Source: RGEC01 sp964475595 (GTDB lineage: Bacteria > Bacteroidota > Bacteroidia > NS11-12g > UBA955). Taken from it: a DNA stretch of 64,000 nucleotides. Within the stretch, counting starts at the first letter, position 1; each line of letters begins with the position of its first letter. Below the pieces are notes generated by a model. That model saw only the letters and a list, made by a program, of their open reading frames with translations. It was not told where the DNA came from and ran no database searches. The translations under genes were made by a program, and so were the position numbers. The stretch covers positions 1 to 64,000 of the forward strand of contig CAYYXG010000013.1 in NCBI GenBank assembly GCA_964475595.1. Reading direction: 5' to 3'. Of the stretch, positions 35,801 through 44,368 are shown one piece after another.

Positions 35801-37318
35801 TATACTCGGTGATGTTGTTCCGGATGGGGCTGGGTTTACCACTATCGTGTTGGTGTTGGTGTATTCTGTGCCAGAGCAACCCGCGCTGGTCACTTTCACC
35901 CGATAATAGGTTGTAGTGTTAAGATTTGTGGCTGTGTATGTTGAGTTTGTGGCGCTTCCGATATCGTTGAACGTCGTGTTGTCGCCGGAATTCTGCCATT
36001 GAATAGCGCCCGTATTGCCCGCTATGGTCAATACTGTGCTGTTCGTGCCCGCAGTTACAGAGTTGCCCCCGCTGATGGTTCCGGCAACCGGAGGGTTGTT
36101 AATGTTGATGGCACCGGAAACTTGGCTCGTTTCGCTTCCTAAACTGCTAGACGCTGCACAATAGTAATATGTTGTGCCGGCTGCTGTTGTAGGGGGGGTG
36201 TAGTTGCTATTGGTTGCCCCCGAAATTATTGTGCCACCAGTGTTGGAAGCTGTAGTGTTGCTATACCACTGATATGTGGGAGATGTGCCACTAATTACAC
36301 ATGAAAGGGCTGTTGCTGTGCCATTAATACAAATGTTTTGGGCTGTAGATGATGGTTGTGTTGTAAATAGTGTTGTAATTGTGAATGTTGTAGACGCCGT
36401 GCATTTGTGCACTTGGTATGTAACTCCATTTGACCCCCCGTTACTACCGTTGCCTAAAAATGAACTTATTACCCCACCTGATGCAAGTGGAGCGGTTGCT
36501 GCATATCTAATAATAACAACACCAGAACCACCATCACCAGACCTTACACTACTTCCACAATTATTTCCTCCCCCACCGCCGCCAAAATTACTAGCTGCAT
36601 CTAAGTTTGTTCGCGAAGTAGTTGTTCCTGTACTTCCATTGCCGGCATTGGTCCCCCCGGCCCCCCCTGCTGCGCTGGTAGAATTACCCCCACCGCCAGA
36701 GCCATAAATTTGCGCTGTTCCTGTTATATTTATTGAAATCCCCTGACCCCCATTTTTATTGGTTGAGGCTGCGCCTGCGCCACCGCCACCGCCTCCTTCT
36801 GTTGCTGTAGAAGTTCCTCCGTTGTTGACATATTGGTTGTATGTGCCTGTAATGCCTGTTGGAGCTGTGGCTGATGTTCCTGTACCTCCGGAACCATTGT
36901 GCCCCCCTCCCCCAGAGCCGCCAGCAAGACCAGGTCCAGTACCACAACCGGCGCCCCCCCCTCCACCATTGGCTTTTATAAAAATTGTTGCCCCTGCGTT
37001 ATTAAATTGACTTGCCCCCCCAGAGCTTCCATTTCCACCACAGGTAGATGATGTTAGTGCTTTTCCTGTTGTTGTCTGTGCAACGGTTACCGTGTAAGAG
37101 GCCACTGGAAGTGATGCTCCTTGAATATATACAACTTCACCGCCGCCGCCACCGCCTGGGCCCAAACCTGCGGATGGCTTGTGTGCGCCTCCAGCCCCTC
37201 CCGCCCCTACAACAAGTATATCAACCGTTAGCTGTGCCCTCACTGTTGATGTGGTTAGTAAAATCAAAAAAAATAATGCCTTGATTTTTATTAGTAAAGT
37301 ATTATTCGCTTTATTCAT
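32864..37318 (-). CDS. Giant T9SS adhesin A: glycine-rich, Ig-like, C-type lectin
   Basis: A 1,484-residue secreted protein. A signal peptide (to about residue 28) is followed by a glycine-rich domain (35-270) of the type that ends GGSGVVIIRYA, thought to form polyglycine-II helix bundles. Next come Ig-like repeats with QWY and YYCxA cores (320-500). A C-type lectin domain lies at about 620-780, with WxGG, GEPNN near residue 734 (the EPN mannose-type motif) and KTWNDFPN. Three more Ig-like modules precede a module shared with two other genes here (TSTDWGTKANWCNDA, then YNPVTITNKTGSTDDFQVR). A type A T9SS domain (VKIYPNPADNNLYV) closes it. It probably binds glycans at the cell surface. The EPN reading and Ca dependence are inference. 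Confidence 0.9.
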   Translation of the reverse strand: MNKANNTLLIKIKALFFLILLTTSTVRAQLTVDILVVGAGGAGGAHKPSAGLGPGGGGGGEVVYIQGASLPVASYTVTVAQTTTGKALTSSTCGGNGSSGGASQFNNAGATIFIKANGGGGGAGCGTGPGLAGGSGGGGHNGSGGTGTSATAPTGITGTYNQYVNNGGTSTATEGGGGGGAGAASTNKNGGQGISINITGTAQIYGSGGGGNSTSAAGGAGGTNAGNGSTGTTTSRTNLDAASNFGGGGGGNNCGSSVRSGDGGSGVVIIRYAATAPLASGGVISSFLGNGSNGGSNGVTYQVHKCTASTTFTITTLFTTQPSSTAQNICINGTATALSCVISGTSPTYQWYSNTTASNTGGTIISGATNSNYTPPTTAAGTTYYYCAASSSLGSETSQVSGAININNPPVAGTISGGNSVTAGTNSTVLTIAGNTGAIQWQNSGDNTTFNDIGSATNSTYTATNLNTTTYYRVKVTSAGCSGTEYTNTNTIVVNPAPSGTTSPSITISGATLNVTNNTATAVDPALTMSFSGNLTGFTVTISENYSSGDVLSYTGSLPSGVTTSGFSTQRRSITFTGTTSAANWQTFLRTVTLQTTSATCNPETRKVSFTASTNFYNYFNGHYYEYVSAKKNWTQARDYAASKSFYGRQGYLVVITSAEENAYISQMIGYNTWMGGTDNYKLINAAVGYTKYANQSAAEGKYHWVTGPEKGVNFSNGNHSPSIPAGRYCRWQSGEPNNYNTGFYDNNVGAYGEHYMHIYADRKTWNDFPNDRYFASIIEYGDMPGDNPQGTVEGTRNISVNVPATGSVTGGGGTVCSGTNSTTLTLSGNAGGSTVARWESSPDNFLETSTSISNTSTSYTATNLIQTTFFRAVVVNNTCTTVTSPVKITVVELNAGDVIATTNQVCAGQSVKLTLSGLVGTVQKWQTTTNTSGGSFTDISNTTTSLTRTVSTAGNHYFRAVVNTAACTTSDVYSDWYTVVATVGATPTGGEVTSQAHCSVNNSGTLNLSGATGGTFTWQYSTDNGTTWTNTAITAESYNYANIAQNTLFRVQVSNGCNTAYSSNGSVTIYGTNKCQWIGGTSTDWGTKANWCNDAIAENGSDFDISPDATYNLVLDRNRTVGTINFNGAAKYIYLGNHKLIVTDILGADTANHIKTDGNGELKTSIPNNDSFTFCVGAGSYNPVTITNKTGSTDDFQVRLIDNVYDRGSTGNPLNTPRIKRTWFIDKIGGPANSGSGIDMAFDWYTPEVSGTINTYRLYHYNGNNWDKLSAGSYATRTRNLKYSGYTGTFSPFSMGDDVVLLPVNWQALSCLREEDQRNRIIWSTGSEIMSDSFVVERGNIAGQFRRIGAIPAAGNSYTPRSYSMIDEQAPVGTAFYRVRQTDILGNSSCSEICEVASASSEEGNVKIYPNPADNNLYVLFAEAEEPGTEIVVTDITGKEVLRRTVNKGRMVLPTGQLPSGVYAVQIKRGANADIMQKIIIQH
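36954..36961 (-). repeat. 8-nt C/G homopolymer inside the glycine-rich region of adhesin A
   Basis: C8 on the plus strand, with other 6-7 nt runs nearby (36192-36198, 37015-37021). Slippage here would shift the reading frame, so it is a candidate phase-variation tract, unproved. Confidence 0.55.
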
Positions 37319-37384
37319 GTGTCAATTTAAAAAAGATTGCTAAAGATGTTTGTTGAATTTGGGTGGTTTTTATACGGCTTTCCT

Positions 37385-37413
37385 AAAACGGCAAAGACGT
37401 TGGTTGCTGTTTT
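37385..37413 (-). terminator. Possible weak hairpin in the 190-bp gap between the two adhesin genes
   Basis: AAAACGGCAA (37385-37394) and TTGCTGTTTT (37404-37413) pair at 9 of 10 positions, about 95 nt after the stop of adhesin B. There is no strong U-run. Nothing else is evident in the gap 37319-37507. Confidence 0.3.
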
Positions 37414-37507
37414 TATTTGTCGTTTTTGTTTTCTTAATTCTATTGTGATGTTAATTCAAGATTGGCGCCATTGATGAACACGGAGGGGTGTTTGCCTGTT
37501 TCTGTTT

Positions 37508-40500
37508 TTAGTGCTGAATAACCACTTTTTGTGTGTGGGTTGTTCGCCCCGGTGTCTGAATCTGTAGTCCATAAAACCCCGAAGGTAGGTGGCTGATCTC
37601 TATCGCGTTGTTTGCGCCATTGGCTTTAGTTCTCATCACTTCCTTACCCGTTATGTCGGTTAGTTTTATTTCTGAACCCGTTTCTATGCCTTCGTTGAAC
37701 GACACATATATGCGGTTGTCGGCCGGGTTGGGATAGATCTTTACCCAGTCATTGCTTGTTTGTGCACTTGTTCCCAACTGGCAAATTTCGCTGTAGGAGG
37801 CGTTGCCCTGCTCGTCCGTCTGTTGAACACGGTAGAACAGCACACCCTCAGGTGCCGTTTTATCCAGCAGGCTATACCTGCGTGGTGTGCTGCTGTTGCC
37901 CGCCGCTTTTATGGATCCAACCTTTATGAATACCCCACCAGGACTAGCCCGTTCTACAAAAAAGCTGTCTGACTGGGTTTCGCTGTTTGTTGACCAGTTA
38001 ACACTCACGGTGTTCTCCGATCCTCTGCTACAGGATATGCTTTGCCAGCTTACCGGTAACAAAACTACATCATCCCCCATTGCAAAAGGCGAAAAGGATC
38101 CCTTATACCCATTATGGGTATAATATGCAGTATCTACAACACTGCTAGATGCTGGAGTGATTTTATCCCAGTTACTGCCATTAAAATGATACATCTTGTA
38201 TGTATTGATGGTGCCACTAATCTCGTTTTTATACCAGTTGAATGTAAAATCCACGCCATCCCCTGAATTAGCGGTGCCATTACCTTTGGTTATTATCCAC
38301 GTTCTTTTAACCCGGGGTGTTGTTAAGGGAACACAACACGTGCCCTGACCAAAAACATCGTCGAGTAGAGACGTTGTAAACGTATCTGTTTGATTGGTTT
38401 TGTTGGTGATTGTAACCGGGTTGTAGGTGCTTTTTCCTATGGCAAATGTTTTTTGCTCACCATGGCCCAGGCCCATTTTCAAAACCCCGGTTCCTGTAAT
38501 TTTTATATGGTTTAAACTGTCATTACCTGATATGTTATTTGCGGTCAGGCTGTAATTCCCTAGTCTAACATATTTAGATCCATATAAAAAATTTAATTGA
38601 CCAACCCTTCTGTTTTTGTCTAACAGAATATCATACCGACACGTTGGGCTTACGTCCATGTCGGAACCATTATCTGCTATTACACCAGAACACCAGTTTT
38701 GACCATTGTTCCAATCACCGCTTACTTCCCCTGTAAACAATGTCTTTGTTGTGCCGTATATTGTAATTGAACCGTTTGAACTATACGCGCTTCCACAAGC
38801 GCCATCGCTAACCAAGACTCGATATAATCGGTTTTGAGAAATGTTTGTATAGTTTAGATAGGTGGTTGTGTTTGATGCGGTAGTCCAATTACTGCCGTTG
38901 TCAGTTGAGTATTCCCAGCTATATGTGCTGCCACCGGAACCAGACAGCACTAGTGTACCACTGTTGTTTATCCCACAATGTGAATTGCTGCTGACCTCTC
39001 CTCCCACTGGTGTAGATGTCGCTGAAACGGTTACGGTGTATTCGTCGCTGTTTGATGTTGTACCGCAAGAAGCATTGTTAACCACCGCCCTGAAATAATA
39101 GGTTCCAGCAGCACTAATGGAATAGGTTAATGCCGTGCTGGCGGATGCAGAAATATCTGAAAATCCGCTTCCTGATGTGGTAGAAACCTGCCATTTTGTA
39201 ACAGAACCCGTGCACCCGCTTAAAGATAGTTTTGCTTCTGTGTTTTCGCAGATTGTTGCGTCACTAGACACAATGGTGCCCGCATTGATTGTGGCGTATG
39301 TTATGGTGACTGGCGCAGTATATGTAACGCAAGAACCACTTGATATTACTACCCTGTAATATGTTGTTGCTGATATGTTGGTCGCTGTGTAAGAGCTACT
39401 GGTTGTGTTGATGCTGTTTGTTGTCGCCAAAAAATTATCAGGTGAAGATTCCCATCGCACTACACTATAACCCCCTGAAGCAGAATAGGTTAGTGCGGTA
39501 CTGTTCGTAGAGGAACAAACTGAGCCTCCACCCCCGGATATTGTCCCGGTTGCCGCAACAGCAACATTGATGGTTTGTGTTGCCGCCAGGCTGTTTACTG
39601 GATTGTCTCCGGGCATATCTCCATATTCAATGATGCACGCCCTGCCGTTATTTGGAAAATCATTCCACTTACCAGAGTTTCCCCACAGATGTCCATAGTC
39701 TTCTTGGCCTGGAGTTCCCATGCTCCAAACATCATTGGGTTCGTTATTGCTGTATTGACCGCCAAGGTTCCAGTTTTGGTATATCCCAGAAACGGCAGAT
39801 CCGGATTTTTCAGCTGTTGAGGCATTTCCGGTGCGAATCTGAACGCCTTTTTCGGGGCCTGTTATCCAGTGCCACTTGCCTTCTGCTAAACTTTGAGAAC
39901 TGTATTTTGTATACCCGACAGCACTATTAATTTGTGAAGCGTTATCACTACACCCTATCCATGTGTCATAGTTTATTAAAGAATAAATAAATGCATTTTC
40001 GGCGGCAGATGAAACTGTTACTAAATATCCTTTTCTGCCAAAAAAGGACTGTGATTCTGCATATGCTTTTGCTGCTGTCCAAGTTCTTATGGTTGGACTA
40101 TATTCATAAAAATGCCCATTAAAATAATTATAGTAGTTGGTGCTTGCGGTAAATGTTACTTGCCGGGTTTCTGGGTTGCAGGTTGCAGATGTGGTTTTTA
40201 TTTGAACCCTTCTTAATAAATCCTGCCAGTCTGATGCACTAGCCGTGCCGCTGAAAACAAGGCTTCTGCTAGTTGTGTTGAATGCGGCAGCGGTAACTCC
40301 ACTTGGAAGGCTTCCGGTATAGGATAATTCGTCTCCTGTTGTATAATTATTGGTGATTGAAACAGAAAACCCTGTCAATGATCCATTGGATGTAACTGTT
40401 ATTCCAGGGTCTATACTGGTTGCGACATTGTTTGTTACACTCGTGGTGCCTGTTGTGGTTAGGGTTGCCGTTGTTGCCGCCGCTGTTCCGGGCTGATATA

Positions 40501-41935
40501 AAATAGCCACACTCGATGAATAAACAGACGGGCAAGTGCCATTCGTTATTTTTACCCTGTAATACGTCGTTGCTGAGATATTGCTTGCTGTATATGTTGT
40601 AGCAGTAGAACCCGAAATGTCTGAAAAAGCAGCGTTGTTGCTTGATGATTGCCACTGCACACCTCCCGCGTGTCCGGAAACGGTTAGTGTTGTGTTGTTT
40701 GTTGAAGATGTAACTGTTGTTGCTCCGCTGATGCTGCCGGCTATTGAGCCAACATTAATTGCTCCAGAGACCGAGCTATATGATGATCCGTTGTTGGTGG
40801 TGGTCACATAACAATAATAATACATTCTTCCCTCTTGATTTGTGGGGGGGGTATACGTGTTTGTGGTTGCTCCTGATATTGCAGTTCCTCCTGAATTTGA
40901 GGGTGTTGTGTTGCTATACCATTGATACGTTGGGCTGTTTCCACTTGCGGTAACAGACAATGGCGTTGCTGTGCCGTTTAAACACACATTCTGCTCTGAG
41001 GAAGATGGATGAGCAGAAATTGCTATTTGTAATAAAAAGCTGCTGCTTCCTGTGGTTGTAAAAGTATGCACTTGATAAACCACTCCATTTGTTCCGTTAG
41101 TGCCGTTTCCTGTATAAGAAGTTATCGTACCGCCGGTCGCCAATGGTGTTGGGCTTGCATATCTGATTATTACAATGCCGGAACCGCCCGCGCCACCGCT
41201 ACCGGAGGCTGATTGTTTAGCACCACCGCCGCCGCCGCCGCCGCCGGTGTTTGCTGTTCCGTTTCCTCCTGTATAGGGGCTAACATTTACGCCGCCCAAT
41301 CCGCCGCCGCCCAATCCGCCCGTATATGGCGTAGCGTTGTTTTCATTGCCGCCGCCGCCGCCGCCGCCATAATATTTAGAGACACCGGTAATGCTATATG
41401 CGCTGCCGTCTCCTCCATTACTTCCTGCCGACCCTGTTGTATTCGCTCCAGCGGCTGCTGCACCACCACCTCCCGCACCAAAACCAAAACAACATCCATT
41501 TCCGTTGTTTTGGTCTCCTCCTTTGTTACCTTGTCCTGATGTGCCGGAGCCTCCAACAGTTCCGTTTGATCCGCCGCCACCAGAGCCTCCGCTTTTTCCG
41601 ACATATGTGTTGTCTCCTCCACCGCCGCCACCTAACGCTTCAATCCCATTAAAAATAGATTTACCGCCATTTGCCCCGCCTCCTGCTTGAGTAGTAGACC
41701 CAGCACCGCCACCGCCTACTGTCACACCATATGTTCCTGAATTTAGGCTAACTGATGAATATTTAACCCCACCAGCTCCGCCACCACCACCATGCCTAAA
41801 GCCACCACCACCGCCGCCTGCAACAATCAAATAGTCAACTGTTATCTGACCATAAACTGGAGCCAAAAAAAATGATAATATAGCCGTTAATAACCTTTCT
41901 TTAACTCTATTAGTGAATCTGTATGCGAGCAACAT
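37508..41935 (-). CDS. Giant T9SS adhesin B, paralogue of adhesin A
   Basis: About 1,475 residues, with the start taken at MLLAYRFTN (the frame is open 5 codons further). A signal peptide (to about residue 30, PVYGQ) is followed by a very glycine-rich domain (30-270) encoded partly by in-frame CCG repeats. Ig-like modules follow, then a C-type lectin domain (about 610-775) with NNEPND (EPN motif), KWNDFPNN and IIEYGDMPGDNP. Further Ig-like modules, the shared CSGVIADNGSDMD / YNPVTITNKTNQTDTF module and a T9SS type A C-terminus (VKIYPNPADNRIYVSF) follow. Domain order and spacing equal those of adhesin A throughout, so the pair arose by tandem duplication and then diverged. Probable glycan-binding surface protein. 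Confidence 0.9.
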   Translation of the reverse strand: MLLAYRFTNRVKERLLTAILSFFLAPVYGQITVDYLIVAGGGGGGFRHGGGGGAGGVKYSSVSLNSGTYGVTVGGGGAGSTTQAGGGANGGKSIFNGIEALGGGGGGDNTYVGKSGGSGGGGSNGTVGGSGTSGQGNKGGDQNNGNGCCFGFGAGGGGAAAAGANTTGSAGSNGGDGSAYSITGVSKYYGGGGGGGNENNATPYTGGLGGGGLGGVNVSPYTGGNGTANTGGGGGGGGAKQSASGSGGAGGSGIVIIRYASPTPLATGGTITSYTGNGTNGTNGVVYQVHTFTTTGSSSFLLQIAISAHPSSSEQNVCLNGTATPLSVTASGNSPTYQWYSNTTPSNSGGTAISGATTNTYTPPTNQEGRMYYYCYVTTTNNGSSYSSVSGAINVGSIAGSISGATTVTSSTNNTTLTVSGHAGGVQWQSSSNNAAFSDISGSTATTYTASNISATTYYRVKITNGTCPSVYSSSVAILYQPGTAAATTATLTTTGTTSVTNNVATSIDPGITVTSNGSLTGFSVSITNNYTTGDELSYTGSLPSGVTAAAFNTTSRSLVFSGTASASDWQDLLRRVQIKTTSATCNPETRQVTFTASTNYYNYFNGHFYEYSPTIRTWTAAKAYAESQSFFGRKGYLVTVSSAAENAFIYSLINYDTWIGCSDNASQINSAVGYTKYSSQSLAEGKWHWITGPEKGVQIRTGNASTAEKSGSAVSGIYQNWNLGGQYSNNEPNDVWSMGTPGQEDYGHLWGNSGKWNDFPNNGRACIIEYGDMPGDNPVNSLAATQTINVAVAATGTISGGGGSVCSSTNSTALTYSASGGYSVVRWESSPDNFLATTNSINTTSSSYTATNISATTYYRVVISSGSCVTYTAPVTITYATINAGTIVSSDATICENTEAKLSLSGCTGSVTKWQVSTTSGSGFSDISASASTALTYSISAAGTYYFRAVVNNASCGTTSNSDEYTVTVSATSTPVGGEVSSNSHCGINNSGTLVLSGSGGSTYSWEYSTDNGSNWTTASNTTTYLNYTNISQNRLYRVLVSDGACGSAYSSNGSITIYGTTKTLFTGEVSGDWNNGQNWCSGVIADNGSDMDVSPTCRYDILLDKNRRVGQLNFLYGSKYVRLGNYSLTANNISGNDSLNHIKITGTGVLKMGLGHGEQKTFAIGKSTYNPVTITNKTNQTDTFTTSLLDDVFGQGTCCVPLTTPRVKRTWIITKGNGTANSGDGVDFTFNWYKNEISGTINTYKMYHFNGSNWDKITPASSSVVDTAYYTHNGYKGSFSPFAMGDDVVLLPVSWQSISCSRGSENTVSVNWSTNSETQSDSFFVERASPGGVFIKVGSIKAAGNSSTPRRYSLLDKTAPEGVLFYRVQQTDEQGNASYSEICQLGTSAQTSNDWVKIYPNPADNRIYVSFNEGIETGSEIKLTDITGKEVMRTKANGANNAIEISHLPSGFYGLQIQTPGRTTHTQKVVIQH
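41226..41246 (-). repeat. (CCG)7 trinucleotide tract coding polyglycine in adhesin B
   Basis: Seven CCG units in the coding frame. A second tract of six (41349-41366) lies nearby. Unit gain or loss would change glycine number without a frameshift. Confidence 0.75.
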
Positions 41936-42034
41936 ACCCCAATATTCCACCTAATTCACGACAAAACACCGCCTAAACAGCGAAGTATCCCTATAACTTT
42001 CTTAAAACTATAAGAAAACGGGCTGTTTGATAGA

Positions 42035-43210
42035 TTATAGTCGCTCTTTGATGTATTCCCCCGGCAGCTGTCCCTTCTCTTTTTTGAAGGCGTTGTAAAA
42101 GGTGGTCACGTTTTTAAACCCGCTTTCCATGGCAATGGCTTCTATGGTTTTGGTGCCGCTTTTCAATGGGAGCTGCTTTAAAAAATGCTTCACACGGTAG
42201 CCATTTACCCAGTCACGAAACCCCTTTCCCATGTGATAATTAAGCACATACGAACAATGGTGAACCGGTATACCCAAGTCTCCACTGAGACTGGAAATCT
42301 GATATTCTGTATTCAAAAAGGGTTGTTTCTTTTCCATCAGTTCTCGCATCGCTTCAATGTAATGCTGCACTTTTTCGTCATCTATGGGTGAACGGCGCAC
42401 GGTTTCTTCCACAGGCACCGGCTCCTGCAACTCTTCTATATGCACCGGTTTAGTCCATCGGTCTGAAATGAGCAACTGCCCATACAGCAGGCGTGGCTCA
42501 TAAAATAACACCGCAAAGAGTATCATCATCAGAATAATCTGGAATGGAATGATAAACATGTACTGGTTCTGGCCGGTCTCTACGATACTGCCGTTCTTAT
42601 ACAACACAAGCAACTGTGCTACCAACAACAACTGGTTCACCGTCATGCTGATAACAATAAAATACACCCATTTTTTTTGTATGGTCCAAACAGCATCCTT
42701 AAAACCGCGTATTAACACAGCCCAGATGGCAATAAGATACCCTATGCTCATAACCCTCCTGAACAGGTGGTGAAAGGAGGTGTCAAGAATGCTAAATTCC
42801 TGGCTGTTAAAAAACTGCCCGTTGTCTGCCATCCGCTGCAATGAGCTAAGGGTAGCTCCCTTGGGGGCAGAAAACCACAAGAAAATATCCGCAATAAACA
42901 GCGCGGGTATCAAAAAGTGGAGGAAACCCACCGGTTTGAGCCGGTCTTTATCGAAAACAAAACAATAAACATAGATGTAGATACACGCCGGAGACAACAC
43001 CTGCATCACCGTATTAAAAGGGTAAAGCCAATATAGCGTCTCTATATCGTGATTGCGGGTGAGGTAAAACACAAATAGTTGAAAAAACCGCGCAAGCAGT
43101 GCCAGTGAAAAAACCCGGTTAATCAAGGTGTTTCCCTCTTTGTTAAGCGATCCATAAATCGCAAAACACAAAAAAAGCATTCCGCCTCCTGCAATAAAAA
43201 AGTCTATCAT
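42035..43210 (-). CDS. Membrane-anchored AraC-family transcriptional regulator
   Basis: A 391-residue protein. The first 240 or so residues have seven hydrophobic segments (from MIDFFIAGGGMLFLCFAIYG to FIIPFQIILMMILFAVLFY). The C-terminal 110 residues are an AraC HTH domain (YQISSLSGDLGIPVHHCSYVLN, then IEAIAMESGFKNVTTFYNAFKKEKGQLPGEYIKERL). The protein probably senses a membrane or extracellular cue and regulates nearby genes. The adhesin gene just downstream on the same strand is an obvious candidate, by position only. The start at 43210 is chosen because the first 60 codons of the longer frame overlap the divergent SDR gene and both promoters. Confidence 0.88.
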   Translation of the reverse strand: MIDFFIAGGGMLFLCFAIYGSLNKEGNTLINRVFSLALLARFFQLFVFYLTRNHDIETLYWLYPFNTVMQVLSPACIYIYVYCFVFDKDRLKPVGFLHFLIPALFIADIFLWFSAPKGATLSSLQRMADNGQFFNSQEFSILDTSFHHLFRRVMSIGYLIAIWAVLIRGFKDAVWTIQKKWVYFIVISMTVNQLLLVAQLLVLYKNGSIVETGQNQYMFIIPFQIILMMILFAVLFYEPRLLYGQLLISDRWTKPVHIEELQEPVPVEETVRRSPIDDEKVQHYIEAMRELMEKKQPFLNTEYQISSLSGDLGIPVHHCSYVLNYHMGKGFRDWVNGYRVKHFLKQLPLKSGTKTIEAIAMESGFKNVTTFYNAFKKEKGQLPGEYIKERL

Positions 43211-43230
43211 TCTGCCGTTTGCCTTGTTGT

Positions 43231-43238
43231 CAAAATTA
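43231..43238 (-). promoter_or_regulatory. -7 element (TAATTTTG) of the AraC-type gene
   Basis: Perfect match on the minus strand, 20 nt before the ATG at 43210; divergent from the SDR promoter 38 bp away. Confidence 0.55.
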
Positions 43239-43275
43239 CACCTTTCTCCGCGCATTTGTCTCGAAAATTTGTAGC

Positions 43276-43283
43276 TACCTTTG
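43276..43283 (+). promoter_or_regulatory. -7 element (TACCTTTG) of the SDR gene
   Basis: Perfect match ending 6 nt before the GTG at 43290. It overlaps an in-frame TTG that is therefore not the start. Confidence 0.6.
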
Positions 43284-43289
43284 GGGGTT

Positions 43290-44303
43290 GTGAAAAGGGC
43301 TTTTGTTACCGGTGCTTCGGGCTTTGTTGGTGCCCACCTGGTGTATAGGTTGCTTGAAAAAAAGTATGCGGTAACGGCGTTGGTTCGCACATTAGGCGCC
43401 CTCGATGCGTTTCATGCGCTATCTTCTTTCTATCCGGGAGTGTCCACAGACAGCGTTGAATGGGTAATCGGCGATTTGCTTTTGCCGGAAGATTGGATAC
43501 CGCACCTTGCTTCCGCAGAGGTGGTTTTTCATGCTGCGGCCCTGGTTTCTTTCTCCGCCAAAGACCGACACAAATTATTGGAAACCAACGTGAAGGGAAC
43601 CGCCCATGTGGTAAACGCCTGCCTTAAACACAACCAAAAACCATTGGTATACGTTTCATCGGTGGCTGCCTTGGGGCGAGCAGAAGCAAATGCGGAGGTA
43701 AATGAACGCTCCCCTTGGGTAACTTCCAGGCATAACACGCATTATGCTGTAAGCAAATATCTGGCAGAGCAAGAAGTTTGGAGGGGGGTTGAAGAGGGGT
43801 TGCCCGCGGCTGTTGTTTGTCCGGGCATTATTCTTGGCCCTTGGAGTAAAAAAACAGGATCAGGACAAATCCCGGCGCTCGTAAAAAAAGGCATCCCTTT
43901 CTATCCTGTGGGAGAAAATGGTTTTGCCGGCGTGCGTGATGTGGTTAATATGATGTTATTGCTATATGAAGAAGAACAATATGGACGTCGTTTTCTCTGT
44001 GTTGCCAAAAATACATCCTATCAGTATGTGCTAAACCATCTTGCCCAAACCTTCTCTGTTTCTGCTCCCCGATATCCATTAAATGGATTAACCCTGAAGG
44101 GGTTACTCTTTCTTTCCCGTTTGGCAGAAACCCTTGTGCTTCCTTTTCCTTTTCCCTCTCAAGGACTAAAAAGCACCTCGCTTAAAACCCGTTATGTTTC
44201 TGTCTATGAGCACCTAATTCCCAATATGCAGTATTTACCCCTGGATGATACTCTGGAGGAAACCGCCAAAGCATACAACAATTTTTATGAAAGCAGTGTC
44301 TAA
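43290..44303 (+). CDS. NAD-dependent epimerase/dehydratase (extended SDR)
   Basis: A 337-residue protein. The nucleotide-binding motif is VTGASGFVGAHLVYRLL, the catalytic SSVAALG and YAVSKYLAEQE give Ser, Tyr and Lys, and PGIILGPW is the usual post-catalytic block. The substrate (sterol-like, dihydroflavonol-like or sugar nucleotide) cannot be read. It is followed 65 nt later by an outer-membrane protein gene with its own promoter. Confidence 0.9.
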   Translation: MKRAFVTGASGFVGAHLVYRLLEKKYAVTALVRTLGALDAFHALSSFYPGVSTDSVEWVIGDLLLPEDWIPHLASAEVVFHAAALVSFSAKDRHKLLETNVKGTAHVVNACLKHNQKPLVYVSSVAALGRAEANAEVNERSPWVTSRHNTHYAVSKYLAEQEVWRGVEEGLPAAVVCPGIILGPWSKKTGSGQIPALVKKGIPFYPVGENGFAGVRDVVNMMLLLYEEEQYGRRFLCVAKNTSYQYVLNHLAQTFSVSAPRYPLNGLTLKGLLFLSRLAETLVLPFPFPSQGLKSTSLKTRYVSVYEHLIPNMQYLPLDDTLEETAKAYNNFYESSV

Positions 44304-44355
44304 AAAAGTATATGGTTCTGTTTTGTAAAGGTTTGTCTATTTGTTGGTTTTGTTG

Positions 44356-44363
44356 TATTTTTG
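44356..44363 (+). promoter_or_regulatory. -7 element (TATTTTTG) of the outer-membrane protein gene
   Basis: Perfect TAnnTTTG match ending 5 nt before the GTG at 44369. Confidence 0.6.
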
Positions 44364-44368
44364 CTAAA

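Noticed and set aside
41200..41400. CCG repeats considered as a CRISPR-like or satellite element
   Set aside because: They are simple in-frame Gly codon repeats without spacers.
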